A DNA stretch of 64,000 bases, from assembly GCF_003945595.2 (NCBI RefSeq), contig NW_024104096.1, positions 608,501 to 672,500 of the forward strand. Reading direction: 5' to 3'. This DNA is from Pipra filicauda. Taxonomy: Eukaryota > Chordata > Aves > Passeriformes > Pipridae. Shown in pieces: positions 1 through 13,542 of this stretch (positions within the stretch are counted from its first letter, which is position 1; the number at the start of each line of letters is the position of its first letter). The notes beneath the pieces are model-generated. The model searched no databases and was not told the DNA's origin. It saw nothing but the letters and a program-made list of their open reading frames with translations. Made by a program: the position numbers and the translations under genes.

Positions 1-2167
1 AAGTGAATCATTTTTAAAATTATAGTGGTTTGTGTAATCACTGAGGTAGGAGAATTAAAGAGGAATCCAAAATTCTTACAACTCTAAACGTGCTGAGACA
101 GATGTCACATATCCTTAGGGACAATACTTACCTTCTAATTCTATGGATAGGAAAAGGTTGAAAAACATAGTCAGTTTGGGGGAGGGGATTGGGGAGCAGA
201 GGTGAGCAGTGGGAAGAGAACAAAGTTAGACTTTTTTAATGCTTTAAAGTAATATGCTTTTGATGGGAGCATTTGGTGTTCTCAGACTCTAATGTGCAAT
301 CTCTTGAATTCAAAAGCAACACAAAATGATTTTGGGGGTATATGAAAGCAACAAAAGGGAGTGGCTTCTTCACTTTGCATTTTGTATAACTGCATTTTTC
401 ACTGTTAAAAAATAATTCTGATTTTCCCGTGGCAATCAGTCAAACAACTACTATAAAAGAATTCCTTTCCTTCCTTTTTTTTCATTGTAGTTCTCTACAC
501 AAAGTATCTTTTTATTATCGATCAGAAAAAGAAATATTAAATCTCAAAGGAAGAAAGGTATAATTCAAAGCATACAGAAAATATTTGTAGCTGTAAGGGC
601 AAGATCAATAAGGTGGAAACTGAAGATGCAACCTTTCTGGTCTCAAAGCCTGAATTCTCTTTGCTAGTCCAATAAAAGATATCGCTTTAATCTACTGTAC
701 TCTGTCTATTAAAGAAAAATTAAAAGTTCAAGGTTTAAACACATTTTTTTTTCAGTTTTTTTGTGTCCTCTAAGGCTATAAAATATATGTATATATGCGT
801 TTCTCTCTCTGTGCATCTTTCTTCTCTGTGATACCCAATTTTGTAAGATAGTTGCAAATTAACTGTTTACTTTTTTAGGTAGCTAAATCATAGGCACTTA
901 CTGTTTAATACATTCCTTTCGCTCAAAAACAGCCTAACATTTATGGTGTACAAATATGTGGGCTGAAAAGCCTGGACAGTGTGGACTGACAATTCATGGA
1001 TGGTAGTTAAAAGTGTCTAGAAAGTTTTTGAGATTCATACCCTTGCTGTGCTCACATCATCTGCGCTAATATACTGAGAATCCTAAACCGACAAAATGCC
1101 TCATTCACAGTCAAGAATGCTCAGCTTATGACAGTAGAAAATTTACAGAAATTGTTGAAGAGTTCTATCTAAGCAGAGATGTTCAAACATGTCAGAGTGA
1201 GAAGAGATGTGGAATTGTCCTTTGTATACACTCATGAAAATTCAGAGATGGACAAGAATCTGAAAGCACTCTGTTCTAAGAAGAAATCCAAAACATTACT
1301 CATGACAGATAGGACATTTCAATTTGTTTAGCATTGGGGGTGAGGTTGATGTAACATTGCTTGTTAAGTGCTTTTGTGATTAGGATCACTTACCAGTTCT
1401 GAAAGGGAGTTTCTCAATGTTCTTGGACTTGAAGGGCAGCACTTGTTGGAGAAAGTCACACACAATGCTTCAAGTATTTGTGAGGTTCTTTCCATCCCTT
1501 CTATGAAGACAGAAAGACTGCTGGAGCCAGGTGGAAAATAAAGACAAAGTATGACTCTATCCTAACTGTGAGTGGGGCAACTGACATAGAGATGGTGGAA
1601 TAAAGGGGTAGGTCCCTTTCTCTGAAGTATCTCTAGTCCTGTTGAATAAATATTTAGTGTATAAACAGGCTGACACGCAATAAACAGAACAACATTTTCT
1701 CAGTCTTCAAAACATCAATCCAACAGTGAACAGTGCCTTGATTAGGGATAATATTTGAAGGTATCAGCTTAAATAACCCCTATTCACTTCCTGCTGTAAA
1801 GAATACTGACAATAATAATCACCTTTACACCTGTATTTTGCTATATGCTACTGCCTACCTGAAGATGAACATAGGGTGGATTTGATTCACACATACCTCT
1901 ACAATTTTATACTAATATCTGCAGGATATGTGAACTATCTTTAAGGTACCAGGGTTCCTGGACTCCAAAACACTTTTAGAAACATTTTTTGGTTTTGTCC
2001 ATATTTTGACTAAAATGAATCTGGTTGTGTCATAAAGAGTTTGGATACTTATTTTGGTATTTGAAGAAATACACATCCTTCAAGCAAATGCAATCAAAAA
2101 TATGTTGAACTTCATCTATAACAATGCCTAAAGCTTCCTCTCGTTATTCATTGTGGCAGAAGATAAG
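1..2167. other. A/T-rich unique sequence, no gene seen
   Basis: No reading frame of convincing length or composition, no recognised repeat and no RNA gene. Short homopolymer runs only. Probably intergenic or intronic bird DNA. Confidence 0.6.
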
Positions 2168-2582
2168 CATCCTGGTTTTGGCCAGGACAGGGTTAATCGT
2201 TTGCAGTAGCCAGGACAGAGCATGGCCAGGAGTGGGATGTTATTAGATACCACCTCACAGTCACTGCTGGTGGAAGGGAGTCTTCTCTCACTTCCGAGGA
2301 GAAGGGACTCCTTCCAGTTGAGAAGACAGGGCAGGAGAGCCATCTGGTATTGTTTTATTGTCGTCTTCCTATGTAAATCCTTTGCTTTTTTTAAACCTTT
2401 TGTTATTAATATTGTTGCTGATACTGTTCTTTTTCATACCTCATTGCTGTTTCCAGTAAATTGTTCTTATCTCACCCGTGATCTTTGCCTTTTTTGCCTC
2501 CAGTTGGAGGGGAGGTAGGGAAAACGGTGTACGGTTTAAGAGGGAGTGCTAAATCAGAGAATATTATTCCTAAACCCCAACA
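2168..2582 (+). mobile_element. Solo LTR, avian ERV (family C, copy 1)
   Basis: The left end reads CATCCTGGTTTTGGCCAGGA, a mutated form of the TGTCCTGG start, and the right end reads CTAAACCCCAACA. The interior matches the LTR at 27404-27810, for example the shared block around ATTAATATTGTTGCTG and the CTCATTGCTGTTTC block. The flanks ATAAG and GAAAG agree only partly, so the target-site duplication is decayed or absent. About 415 bp, with no internal retroviral sequence beside it. Short open frames crossing it look fortuitous. Family name not determined; an ERVL-like origin is inferred from the ends. Confidence 0.75.
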
Positions 2583-5500
2583 GAAAGATACAGTATAAAT
2601 TTCTCATATCATCAGGATCTTGAGGTCAGCTGAGCCCGAGGGTTTAATTTAAAGTATGAGCTGCAAAATGAGCTTCATAACAGATTGAATCACCAATTTA
2701 AAGAAATAACCTTTTCTAGAAACAGACCAATTATCCTTGGGTGCTGGGTAGTCTGTTCTTGGCAAGTGCATGTATGCACGCAAAAGAAGAAAAGAAAGGA
2801 TGTCTGCTTAAGTTTATATCACTGATTCCTTGTGGGCCTTTTATTTCAAACCTTTTTTTTTTCTGGCATAAATAGAAAATCTAGTCATTAACATAAAGTT
2901 CACCAAGCCGAAGAACTACAGTTAGTATCTTAGCATCTAACTTTAGACAAGGTAGATTTCATTTCATCTACAAAAGGAAAAACACAAAGGAACTTTCTGA
3001 CATTATTTCTGCAAGGACTTCTGAAATATTTTGCAAAAATAACTTGCATGTAAATTTACCACCAATTATTACAAGTTACTGTAATAACATCTTAAATGCT
3101 TGGTACATACAAAATAAGTTTCACAATCATGCATACAAAAATGCACAGTTGAATGCAGTTATTGTGGTTGCCATATAGGTCAGGAAGTTAGTTCTACTAT
3201 AAACAGGAATTCACATACATGGCTAGCTACTTAAACACCCAGACCCATGATTTGGTACCCAGACAGTAGTTAACCACATTAACATAAGTATACAAAGTGC
3301 TTGTGCATAAGTGCACTTGAAAATTCAAAACCAGAAATGTTGATACAAACCCAAACTAAAAAACTTTTAAATTTTTATGAAAAACATAAGATCATGAAGG
3401 CAAATTACCTTTGCAACAAACTCCAGTTTAAGATCAGACCTACACTGATGAGAAAACTTATATCAGCTCGCAGAACGATTGTCTGAAAAAAGAGAAGGGC
3501 ATGAAGGAAGATGAGATCCAGCTTCTACTCAGAAGTTTAAAAGAAAATGCTAAACGGGCAACTAATGTGCAATTGAAGAGTAAAACATAAAAAAATCCAA
3601 ACAATAAAGGAAACCGCAGATACTAAATATATATGAAAGTAAGAAAGAAATATATGCAATATGTACATGGGGTCAATTTATTCCCAAATGGTACTATATT
3701 ATTTCCAAATCAATATACTGCCAAAAAGCCAGCCAACATACAGATTGCAAGACAGGAGATGTGAGTTATAAAATGAGACTCGTTAATAACAGCTGTGATG
3801 GCAGCACTCAGCATGACAAGTATCTGAAGAAGATTTAGCCAACTATCTAGCATGCCTGGCACTAAAAGATTAAAGTGGTCAGTTTTGTGAGTAGTGAATG
3901 CATGGAGAAGTGCACTAGTGGTAGTCACTGAAGAAAGGTCTTTAATCTCATGATATGCTATAAATATTGAAATGAGGTTTTATCTATATATTCAAATATT
4001 AAGTTAGTCAGACAACTTGCTTTTTATTTTAACTCTTGCTTTCTTTTGTGTATGAGGATGAAGGTTTCTGCAACAGAATAGAAAGTTTAGTGAGAAGTTA
4101 GGAAATGCTTTCTTTAGTTGCAATGAATAGCATTTCCTTTTTATAAGGGAATATTTGCAGTCAGGTGTTCACTGTCTTATTACATATTACCAGAAAATAT
4201 CTGGATAAAGCTGCTGTAGAACTCACAGAATTATCAGAAAATGTTGACAGAGGTAAATTATTGTAAAGGCCAAGGAGAAATGAAAGACCATTGACTTCAT
4301 GAGACCTAAGATGTCCATTAAGGAACTAAAAAATTATGTGTATTAGGTCTCATAATGATTCTATGGTCAACATTTTTACTATCATGAGATCTATCTTGAT
4401 TAGGATTATAGAAATTTCAAAAATAAACACCATATACCAGAGGAAAAATATTCCAGAAAATTACTGTCAGGAATCAAAATGTGTTTTTTGATTGTTGGAC
4501 ACTTTCTTTTCATCTCTATTAAAGAAAGAAAGCTGAAGTAAATTAAAGCCATCTGGAACAGAAGAAGTAATTTGAAAATGGAACAGTCTCATGTCTGTCT
4601 CTTTGAGGATGGGGCAAAATATTTCTACGCTATGCTAATTCCTGAAAGCTGCTGCTTTGCATAAAAATGGGCAATGACACAGAAAGAGATTCCAGATCCA
4701 CTATAGGAACAGACCTTACAGTCTTACTGTACAACAGCCTACTATCGCATTTACATGGAATGAAAATACCTTGGTCCTACTAGTTACATCTTGTACTGTC
4801 ATTTAATCCAACTCATCATTCTACACATATGAGGACAATTTTATAAACATAGAGAAACACAGAGATAAGGTTAATTAGAGGACTAATATTTGTTTAATGG
4901 CAACCTGACAGGAAGGCGAAGGTGCCTTGAGTGCCCAAAAGGACACAAAGTAACAATGAATATTTCTACAGTCTAGAACGAAATCAAATTTGTAAATAAT
5001 CACTTTAAGATTTTTTTTTTTAGGACTGATTTTGGAATGGTATTTTACCTGAAACTGCAGATTGAATATAAAATTAATTACTTGACTATTCATTTCAAGA
5101 ACAAAGAAACTCTAATATCTTACAGTCATCTGCATATATCTATTATTATCTCAAATTATAATAAAAAGTACAGGGATTGTAGGCAATGCATACATGCATA
5201 CAGGTGAAATGGTGCCAGGGTAAACATCATAATATTATTTAACAACAGTTTTAGAATATTTTAACTGCAATATTTATTCACAGTCTTTCTAAGAAAATAT
5301 AAGAATCGAAGGAAAAGACAGAAATAAGTACTTTTTTTGTTGTTGTTCAAAATTAGGACCTCTGTGGTGATAATGAAAAGGAGAGTAAGAAAAGCCAAAC
5401 AGCAATAAAGTACATGCTGGTTTTCCATGTATAAACACTCAATGAGAGGGTATGAACAACATGGGGTTTATACTTATCAACAACTAATAATTTTGCAGTT

Positions 5501-6620
5501 TTTGGTTCTACATGTACCTAATCTAGTAGTTTTCAAAGTTCTGTCTTACTCTTTAATGCACTCCTCCTAAATCTTATTTCAAGATCCCATTTCTAAATAG
5601 TTCCCCTGATCCGAAAAAATGTTTTCTGAACAAAGACCTTAAACCAATTAGTAATACTAAGCATTCTGTTCAAGATGTTATGGCCAGTCTTTCAGATCAC
5701 AACCAAATTAGAGGAAGGATCACACATTGTCCTCTATTAACTCTAAGAGTTTTTAGGTATGCTCTTATCTAAACATAACAGAACTAATTTTTGGAGACTA
5801 ACAGCTTTATTAAAATATAAAACAGAATGTAAAAATTGGTCTTAAAACATCCACTTGAGAATATATACAGGCATATATAGGTATGTCCAAGTTTGTGTCT
5901 ATGAGTTTTTCGTTGTGCTCTTTTGACCCCAGTTTATCCACACCTTTTGGTCTGTTTCCTTTCCTCACTGTGAAACTAAGTTAAACTCACTGAACGGAAA
6001 GGAAAATAAATTCATTTTTTTTTAAAGCATACACTACATATGAACTGCTCAAGACTTCTAATAATCTTCTTTCTCTGTCTCTGAAGAATAATTGCTAGTG
6101 GTAAAGTTAATTAGCTAATGCCTTTAAATCTTAAGGTGGACTTGAATAAACAAATTTCTATATTTTAAAAGAAGTCAGAAAAAAAATGGTCAGCTAATTT
6201 TTCTTGTAACTGAAATATTATTCAAATATTTTTCTACCTTGAAGAGAGCAGGGTTTTTATTTCAAAAAAGGATAAGTACTGGGTTAAGTGTTCTCACTAT
6301 TTTTCCTCCTGTCTGTTGGTACAAACAACTGAATAAACCCGAACATGCAATTGCATGTTTTTGATAATGCCAGGAATTTGTAAATTTAAGCATGACAGCT
6401 GATGATGCTGTAGAAAAGTGGAACAAACTGGAAAGTTATTACACTAACTATGCAAATTTGTTCCATATCTGCACTAAATTGCCATTTATAATTTAAAAAA
6501 GAAAATAGCAACAAACTTATGCTCATTAAAATAAGAGCTTCCATTATTTGTTTTCAAGGTGTGTGGATTTATGTTTGATTGAAATCTATTTCAAAAACTC
6601 AAGAAATATGACAATGAAAG

Positions 6621-6712
6621 GGGTTTTTTTTGTTTGTGGGGTTTTTTTTGGTTTGGTTTGGTTTTGTTGCTGTAGTTGTTGTTGCTTTGTTAGGTTTTTG
6701 CTTTGTTTTTTA
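6621..6712. repeat. T/G-rich low-complexity tract
   Basis: Runs of T broken by single or double G (GTTTGG, GTTGTT motifs). The phenylalanine, cysteine and valine-rich open frame across it is a by-product of this composition. Confidence 0.85.
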
Positions 6713-9700
6713 AGTAAAAAATCAGTTGATCCTGTAACAACTAGATCTAGATACAAAAATGAAATGTTATTTTATACAATAGAGAACATTTAAAAAAAAA
6801 GGAATATGCATCAGCCTTAGTAACAATGTATCTTTACCAAGTTAGTATGACACATATTTTTATTTCATATTTCCACTTAGAGAAACTTGGATTTACTTGC
6901 ATTTTGTGAGTTCCAAGCTCTACAAAGTAAAGGACTAAACCTGAATGTCACCATCTTTTCTGATTACTATGCCATGCCATTGGATTTGATGAATATTTGT
7001 CTTTCAATTATGCCACATAAAATCAAGGACTGAGTTCTGTTGCTTTCAAACAAGGATGTCTGATGAAAAAAATGTGCTTCAAAGATTACATAAAGAAAAA
7101 TAGGGGTACATGAAACAGTTAAGGTAAAGAAGAAACTGACAAAAGTTTCAGACATTCATAGCTTTCATTTATTTCACTTATGACATTTTGGTTTTCGGAT
7201 TAAATATTTTTTGATTTATGTTTACAATCAAGTGAACACTTAAAATATGTACAGAAATTGGGTAAACCCCACATTTACAAAAGTGTAGTTTATTCTCTCC
7301 CTCACGCTGCCATAAGATGAAGTCAAAAGCCTGTACCTACCTGACAATGACTTTGTGATGTTTATCTGAATAATGTAAAGCAAAATGGAAAGGTCATACA
7401 AACTAAAAGACTATTAGCATAATGCAGAAGGAGCTCTGAAAAACTAGTGGAGTTTGAAATGATTTTGCAGCCTTTTTAGAACCACAATACTTGTAGCAAA
7501 ATGGGTTGCATTTGCCACCCAGTCATCTGTTGCTGACTGTAAGTACAGGATAACCACTAGTGAGCGCACGCTGGACAGGGGTGGGCGTGTGTTTGCTGTT
7601 TCACCTCTTACTGATAAGTGCCTCTTTTTGCACACAGTACACTTAATCCTTTTTGTTTCCTTAAAGCATGTCTTTTCATATTTTTTGTATTGTCTGCTTT
7701 ATCCACTTACGAAGTGTTTTTAGCTAGTATGTTCCCATCAGTTCTTTTGGGGCATATTGCTATCTGGTTTTATTTACTAGAAATGCACATGAGATTTACA
7801 TGGAATTTTTTCTATTTTTGAGTATATGTTCCTCAAATAAAAGTAAAAAACCAATACAAGTCAAAAAGTTTATAAAGCTGCATGACTCTTTCAGATTACC
7901 AATAGCTTTCTCTCAAGTCAAATCTGAACCTTGGCTTCAGGATAAATAAAATAAAAAAATGCATTTAAAAAATGCATTCAAAACCACAACTTTGTATTGT
8001 ATTTGTATGGACTGTTGCAGAAAAAGTAGTTTAACACAGCATGGAAGAAACACTTGTTTGGAAACCTGATTTTGGTCTTCAGGACCTTGTCATGTACAGT
8101 CACAAAAGTACTTTACATAAAGATACTTACATAAAGTAAGAATCGCTGCAACAGTTAAGATCAACAGCATAAGATACAAGAAGGAATGTAGTTTGAGAAA
8201 AAAAACCCTCACAGCAAATCAAAGAAACATTAATTTTAATACCTTGAATTATGGTATTTTTGCTAAGTACTAAATAAATAGTGAAGTCCATCGGGTGCAA
8301 GTCATTATTTTCCTAATTTTAGGAACAGAGCTTTTAAAATTAATTCACAGAACACATTAATACCACGTAAATAAAGCAAACGATATACTACCCTTATGTT
8401 TATTGTATTTAATTAGAGTATTTATTTACATTTCTAGGTGATACCTGTGGTAAATTTAAAAATCATAATAAGTAGATTATTAAATAAAATTTAGATATTT
8501 ATCACATAGATTTTTAGAGCACTATAAATGTTGTTTTTTCAGAGTTAGAACTTTTGTTTTTTTTTTCTTTAAAAACTAATAAAATTAATGGTTTCCTGTC
8601 AGCCTTCAACAACGGAAAACAGATCTCTCTAACTTTTTTTGAAGTAACCCTATTCTGCACTTTCTTCTCATGGTAAGTAAACCGTTGGCAAGGAACTCCC
8701 TCTTGTGGTCAAACATTCTTAATTAGGAAAAAATTCACCCTTAGCTGATAGTACAAACTACTACAGCACGGGTCACTTGAAACCATTAAGATTAACAACA
8801 TTGATATAAATAGTTTTAGTGAAGCAGTTTATTGCAAAATAGAGATGAACATATATTTTTAATTTTTCTTTGAAAGGAAGGTTTTATATTGCAGTTCTGG
8901 ATAAATCCATTCTAAAGTGAACTCTCCATTTTGCCTCCTTTCTTCTTTCCAAATCATAGCTGTATCTCTAACAAGATCTTAATTCACAATCCTCATATCT
9001 GATACAAAGCAAAGTTTAACTTCTCACCAGTTTTGACTTCCCAACTGACACTCACAAAAAGGAAGAAAATCAGATAAGTTTCAAAAACTTCAGAAGGTTT
9101 GAATGTTCCTTAAAGGTGCATCAGCATTTCCAATGTTCCCTTAACTAGTGTTTGGTTATGGTGTGTGCCAGTGCTGTCCCTCATGTTCTGCAGCAATAAC
9201 TGAATAGCCCCAAGTCAGGACAGCTTTGCAGAGCTCTGAATTAGGGATATGATAAAATAAAATAAAACTCTAATATCTGACAGACTGAAAAATCATCACA
9301 TACTTAATCACTTATTTGGAATGCTCCTTCCAAATACTTAAGCAATGACAGAGCTTTCCTAATGATTTTTCTTTTATGCTACCCATGAATATCTCTGCCT
9401 AGGCAAGTATCTTAATCTGAGGGTCAAGTTACGTTTCCCTAAAGTAATTCTTAAGATTTTCGCAAAATCAGGACTGAGACCAAGCATAATTTATTTTATT
9501 TGATTTCTTATTCTGCTATTCTACATTACACTTGCAAGATGTAGATTGGAGCATGAAATACCATGGCATAATGCACCAAAGATAAAATATTTGCCTTAGA
9601 CCTACTTTTACTATATAATCTGATTTCTGTAAGCAGTTTTTGGACTCCAGTTCTTTACAAAGTTACAGATTTTATATCCCATAAAAAGAAATATGAGAAA

Positions 9701-11884
9701 AGAAAGGCACAGAGGTATAGATGATCTGAAAGGAGAGCAAACCATTGTATAATATGGGACAGTGGATTGCTGGCTCAGCTTACGGGCCAAAATTTAATGC
9801 CTCCCCAGTAAATCCACCTTCTTATGCAGGTTCACAAATCCAAATGGTGGCATGCAAATCTGCACTGTGAGCAACACTGCTATTCACTTATAAGCCAGAC
9901 AGCAGAGACTGGACACTCACAGGAACAGCAAAATATAATAATTTCTCTTTATGAGCACTTTTACTCATGCACATTAAATGCATGACAATGCACTTTGTCT
10001 TTAGGACACCTCACATTCCAGTTAGCAGAAATATGGACAGTGGTATCAAGATTGGTATTACATTTAGCTTTCCTATGAGAAAGTACAGCATTAATCTTTA
10101 TTAAGTAAAAGAAAGAACAAGGCTGATGAAGCTATGTTACTAAGAGAAGAAGAACTTGACATTTATTAATAATCATATATTTAATTCCCTAATTTAATAA
10201 TTGGGCAGAATCTAAGCTTCACCTCTAAAATATGGAATCTTACTTTTTCTGGAAAAAGCAGGGCAGACCATGTAGATAGTATAAGCCATTCTTCACTTTT
10301 TGAATCCTGAAGTGATATATTTAGATATCTCAAAGGCCCTAACAAGGGTATAGGAAGTCAGTAGACCACTTAGGTATATCAGCAGTGTCCCAGAACAATG
10401 CTTATTCTTTGCAAGCTTTTCCAGCAAATACTCAAAGGTTAAATTAATCAGGAGGTGCTCAGGGAGTCAACCTCTTGAATAGATGTCTTGTACAGAATGT
10501 TGTCTATACAAGTTCAAGGGGCTACACTTATTTCAATTACTGACATGGTCACATTACACAAAGAATCTATGAGAATCTATCCCCAAATCTCTGCCAGGCC
10601 CTTGGGTCTTACAATCAAACCAATGTATAGTGACAAAGGGCAGCACACAAAGGAGGTGGAGCCATCAGTTACACTATTTCTCCCCCTGCTTCCTGGTGAT
10701 ATGGAAACTTATACAGGTCTGTACCTGTAATTGTTATGCTTTTTGCCATAACACTAAGGTTTGTTTGCTCCCATAAGTGTGCACCCTAAGTCAGGTGAAC
10801 TCTTCTGAGAGTATCTGAGACTGGCTGTTCCTCTACACAGAGTTGAAACCACAGTGGTAACGTGGCTGAGTTCCACACACTACTCCCACTTCAATATGTT
10901 GCAGACTACAGATGTAAGATGTTATCTCTGCTTCTAGTCAGTTTTCCAGTATTCAGGGACAAAACTTTTTGTGGGTTTCATTTCAAAAAATTTTCTCCTT
11001 CTCCTGGCAGAGTATCACAACATATCTGAAAAGGTTTATTTTATATGTGGATTACGCCTTAAAATAAATAGATGCCATACAATATTTTCTCATCCTTGTG
11101 TAAATTAACAGGCAAAAACTCATTATGGAATGTAAATTCAAGTGAAAAAGGTTTTAAGGATTAACTGGCCATACTGGACTCTTTGATATATCATTCAGAA
11201 ATGACATAGATAATATAGTCTGAATGTATCTTATTTCATAGTGAAGCCATGTCGATTATGCAGGTCACATTAAATTTTACTTATTCATGGAAAATGCTTG
11301 ATCAAAGTACTGTCCAATACTGTTAAGAAAAGGGTGTGGACCTCTACTTAGCATCAGGAAGAGACATCCTAGCTAGTAAGATGCTCTGTCAGTGTGACAG
11401 TTTATGGAAAACCCACTCCTGTCTCTGCCCTCTTGAAATATTTCATTCTGTCAGAGTAACCTTGGAGAACTTCATGCAAGGAATGACCTACTCCTTTCCA
11501 TTAAGAAGGTATATCAACAGCAGAATTTCCTGCTCTTGCTGAAAGCCTCACACCAGTACTTTCATCTAGGACATCATGTATCTGTATAGAAGAATCCATA
11601 AGAGGAATGAGCCAAGAAGCAGGACAGACTTGTTCAATTTTATGCTCTCCATGGAAACAAATGAAGACAGAGAACACATTCTAAAGTGGGAAATTATTTG
11701 AAATGTTCTCATTTTGATAACCAAGATGTGACTATGCCAACACTATGTTACAGCACAAGGTCTTGAATGAAAGAGTCAAAAGGACTGACTTCTCAGTAAT
11801 CCCCTGGAAGACAAGTGGCTGCATGAGAGCCTTTGCTACAGAAGTCTATAAATGCTTCTTTCATACTGGTACAGTTGCAGCAGG

Positions 11885-11934
11885 GTTTGTTTGTGTGTTT
11901 GTTTGTTTGTGTTTGGTTGGTTTTGTTTGGTTTT
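11885..11934. repeat. T/G-rich low-complexity tract (GTTT-like)
   Basis: Imperfect GTTT and GGTTT repeats. Similar to tracts at 6621, 14005 and 17877, and to the complementary A/C tract at 23617. Confidence 0.85.
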
Positions 11935-12783
11935 AGGTTGATCCCTAAAACATGGGAGACTGTGATTAAATCAAAACTCAGATTAGTACTAAAAAAGTGC
12001 ACTGCCTCCATCACTAGAAATTTGGGGTGGAAGTTTTTTGTGCAACCAACTGGAAGTCTATAGACAGCTTTAAAATGTGACTGTAAAAGAGTGAGTGATA
12101 AAATGAGGGGGTGGCAAGGCTTTTTAATATCTCACAGGGGAGAAGGAATGAGACATCAGTGAGAGCTGTTGTGAAGAATAACACCTGAAGCATTAGAGCA
12201 ACTGATAAGTGTCTGATGAATGTTATGACTCCAGATACAATGAGGCTTTGGAGAAGTACTTTTTATTTATCCTTTTTTTCCTTTTATCTGAAACTTAGAA
12301 GCTGAGAGGAAATAGATTCTTATTTTTGACACTCAGTAATTTTGAGAAAAATAAAGAAGGGATTGCCAGTAGAGTGTGTGATTCCAGCTCATAGGAGTAA
12401 TTGTTGAGAGAATGCCCTCAAAAAGGAAAAAAAAGATGAACTGTATACAAAAAAAATGAAAAGTGTGCCTATAGTGAAGCAAAGTTTACATGGTCATATT
12501 AAAGAAATGGTGAAAGAAAAAAGAGCAATCAAGAATGCAGAGATTGACCAGGATATATACTGTGACACATAGTAAAAGATAAAAATAGGTGCCAGCCTAT
12601 ATTTTACAAAGGGATAGAGTGACCTAACTTGGAAGGGAAGTCCAGAAGTTGCCCAGTCTAACACCCTGTGAAAACCATTCTGACTAGAACAAGTAGAATC
12701 AGTGTGCCTGGTCAAGTCTTCAAGACCTCCAGAGATGGAGGGACTGGATTATTACATTCCCTCCATCTGTAAGGATGGATATC

Positions 12784-13542
12784 TGTAAAACACTGGATTA
12801 TTACATTAATTTTAGCTTTGGACCATCTCAAGAGTGTGGGGGGGAGGGGGAGGAAGGGACGGGACTAATTTCACGGAGGTGAGGTGATGTCCTGCCCCGA
12901 TCCAGCCCCTTGGAGTCTCCTGAGGCAGCCCCGGAGCAGCTGTCAGTGACTGGACACTGGCAACACCGCCCCGCCCCCCACCGCCTGGAACTGCAATCCA
13001 CCCCCAGATTGTCTGGCACACTGGGATTCCTGTGTGGCTGGGGAATGACCACAGGGGGACCAGAGCGGATAAATCCAAAGATATTTGCTCTCCATGTGTT
13101 CAGACTCTGTCATCTTCTGAACTCCTGTAGCTGAATCTGCGCAGGTCGTAGTTATAATTCTCTCTTTTTCTCTCTCTTTCTTTACTTGTTCTTCTTCTCC
13201 TAATCTCCTTTCTTAATATTTTAGGTAACTCAAAAATGGATGAGTTGGATTTTGCTAAGTTGTATGGGTTAGCATGTGCTAAGTCAATGCTTTAAGTGGA
13301 ATGCCTTATTTTGGTTGAATGTTGCCCTTTAAACTTTTGCCAAGTTCCTTATTTTCTAAAGTTTGCCAGTAAAAGTATTTGACCTCCTGAGAAAACGTGT
13401 GACTTCTTCTCCCTTGCCCTATCTCAAGGTATTAAAAGAAGTGAAGGTCCTTTCAAAAAATTTAGCAAGCAAATTTTTGGAGTCTTATTTTTAAAGTAAA
13501 ACCCTTACAATGAGCTCAGAGCTCAGAGACTGGGGTCTTACA
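12784..13542 (+). mobile_element. Solo LTR (family B, copy 1)
   Basis: Starts TGTAAAACACTGGATT and ends GGGGTCTTACA, giving the inverted-repeat ends TGTAA...TTACA. Homologous over its whole length to the LTR at 59282-60002: shared CACTGGATT start, CT-rich block near 13160, GTAACTCAAAAATGGA block, and the GAGAAAACGTGTGACTT and AAACCCTT segments. No matching duplication flanks this copy (TATC left, GAAC right). A partial repeat of its first bases lies just upstream near 12741-12775, so the left edge may have been rearranged. Orientation follows the polyadenylation-like signal in the sister copy. Confidence 0.75.

Larger units (their letters stand above)
2583..12783. other. About 10 kb of A/T-rich unique sequence
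   Basis: No coding gene recognised on either strand. All open frames are short, many lack an ATG start, and they carry no motif I recognise. The stretch holds two T/G-rich tracts (listed separately) and many short A or T runs. Old degraded repeats or conserved non-coding elements cannot be excluded without an alignment. Confidence 0.55.
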
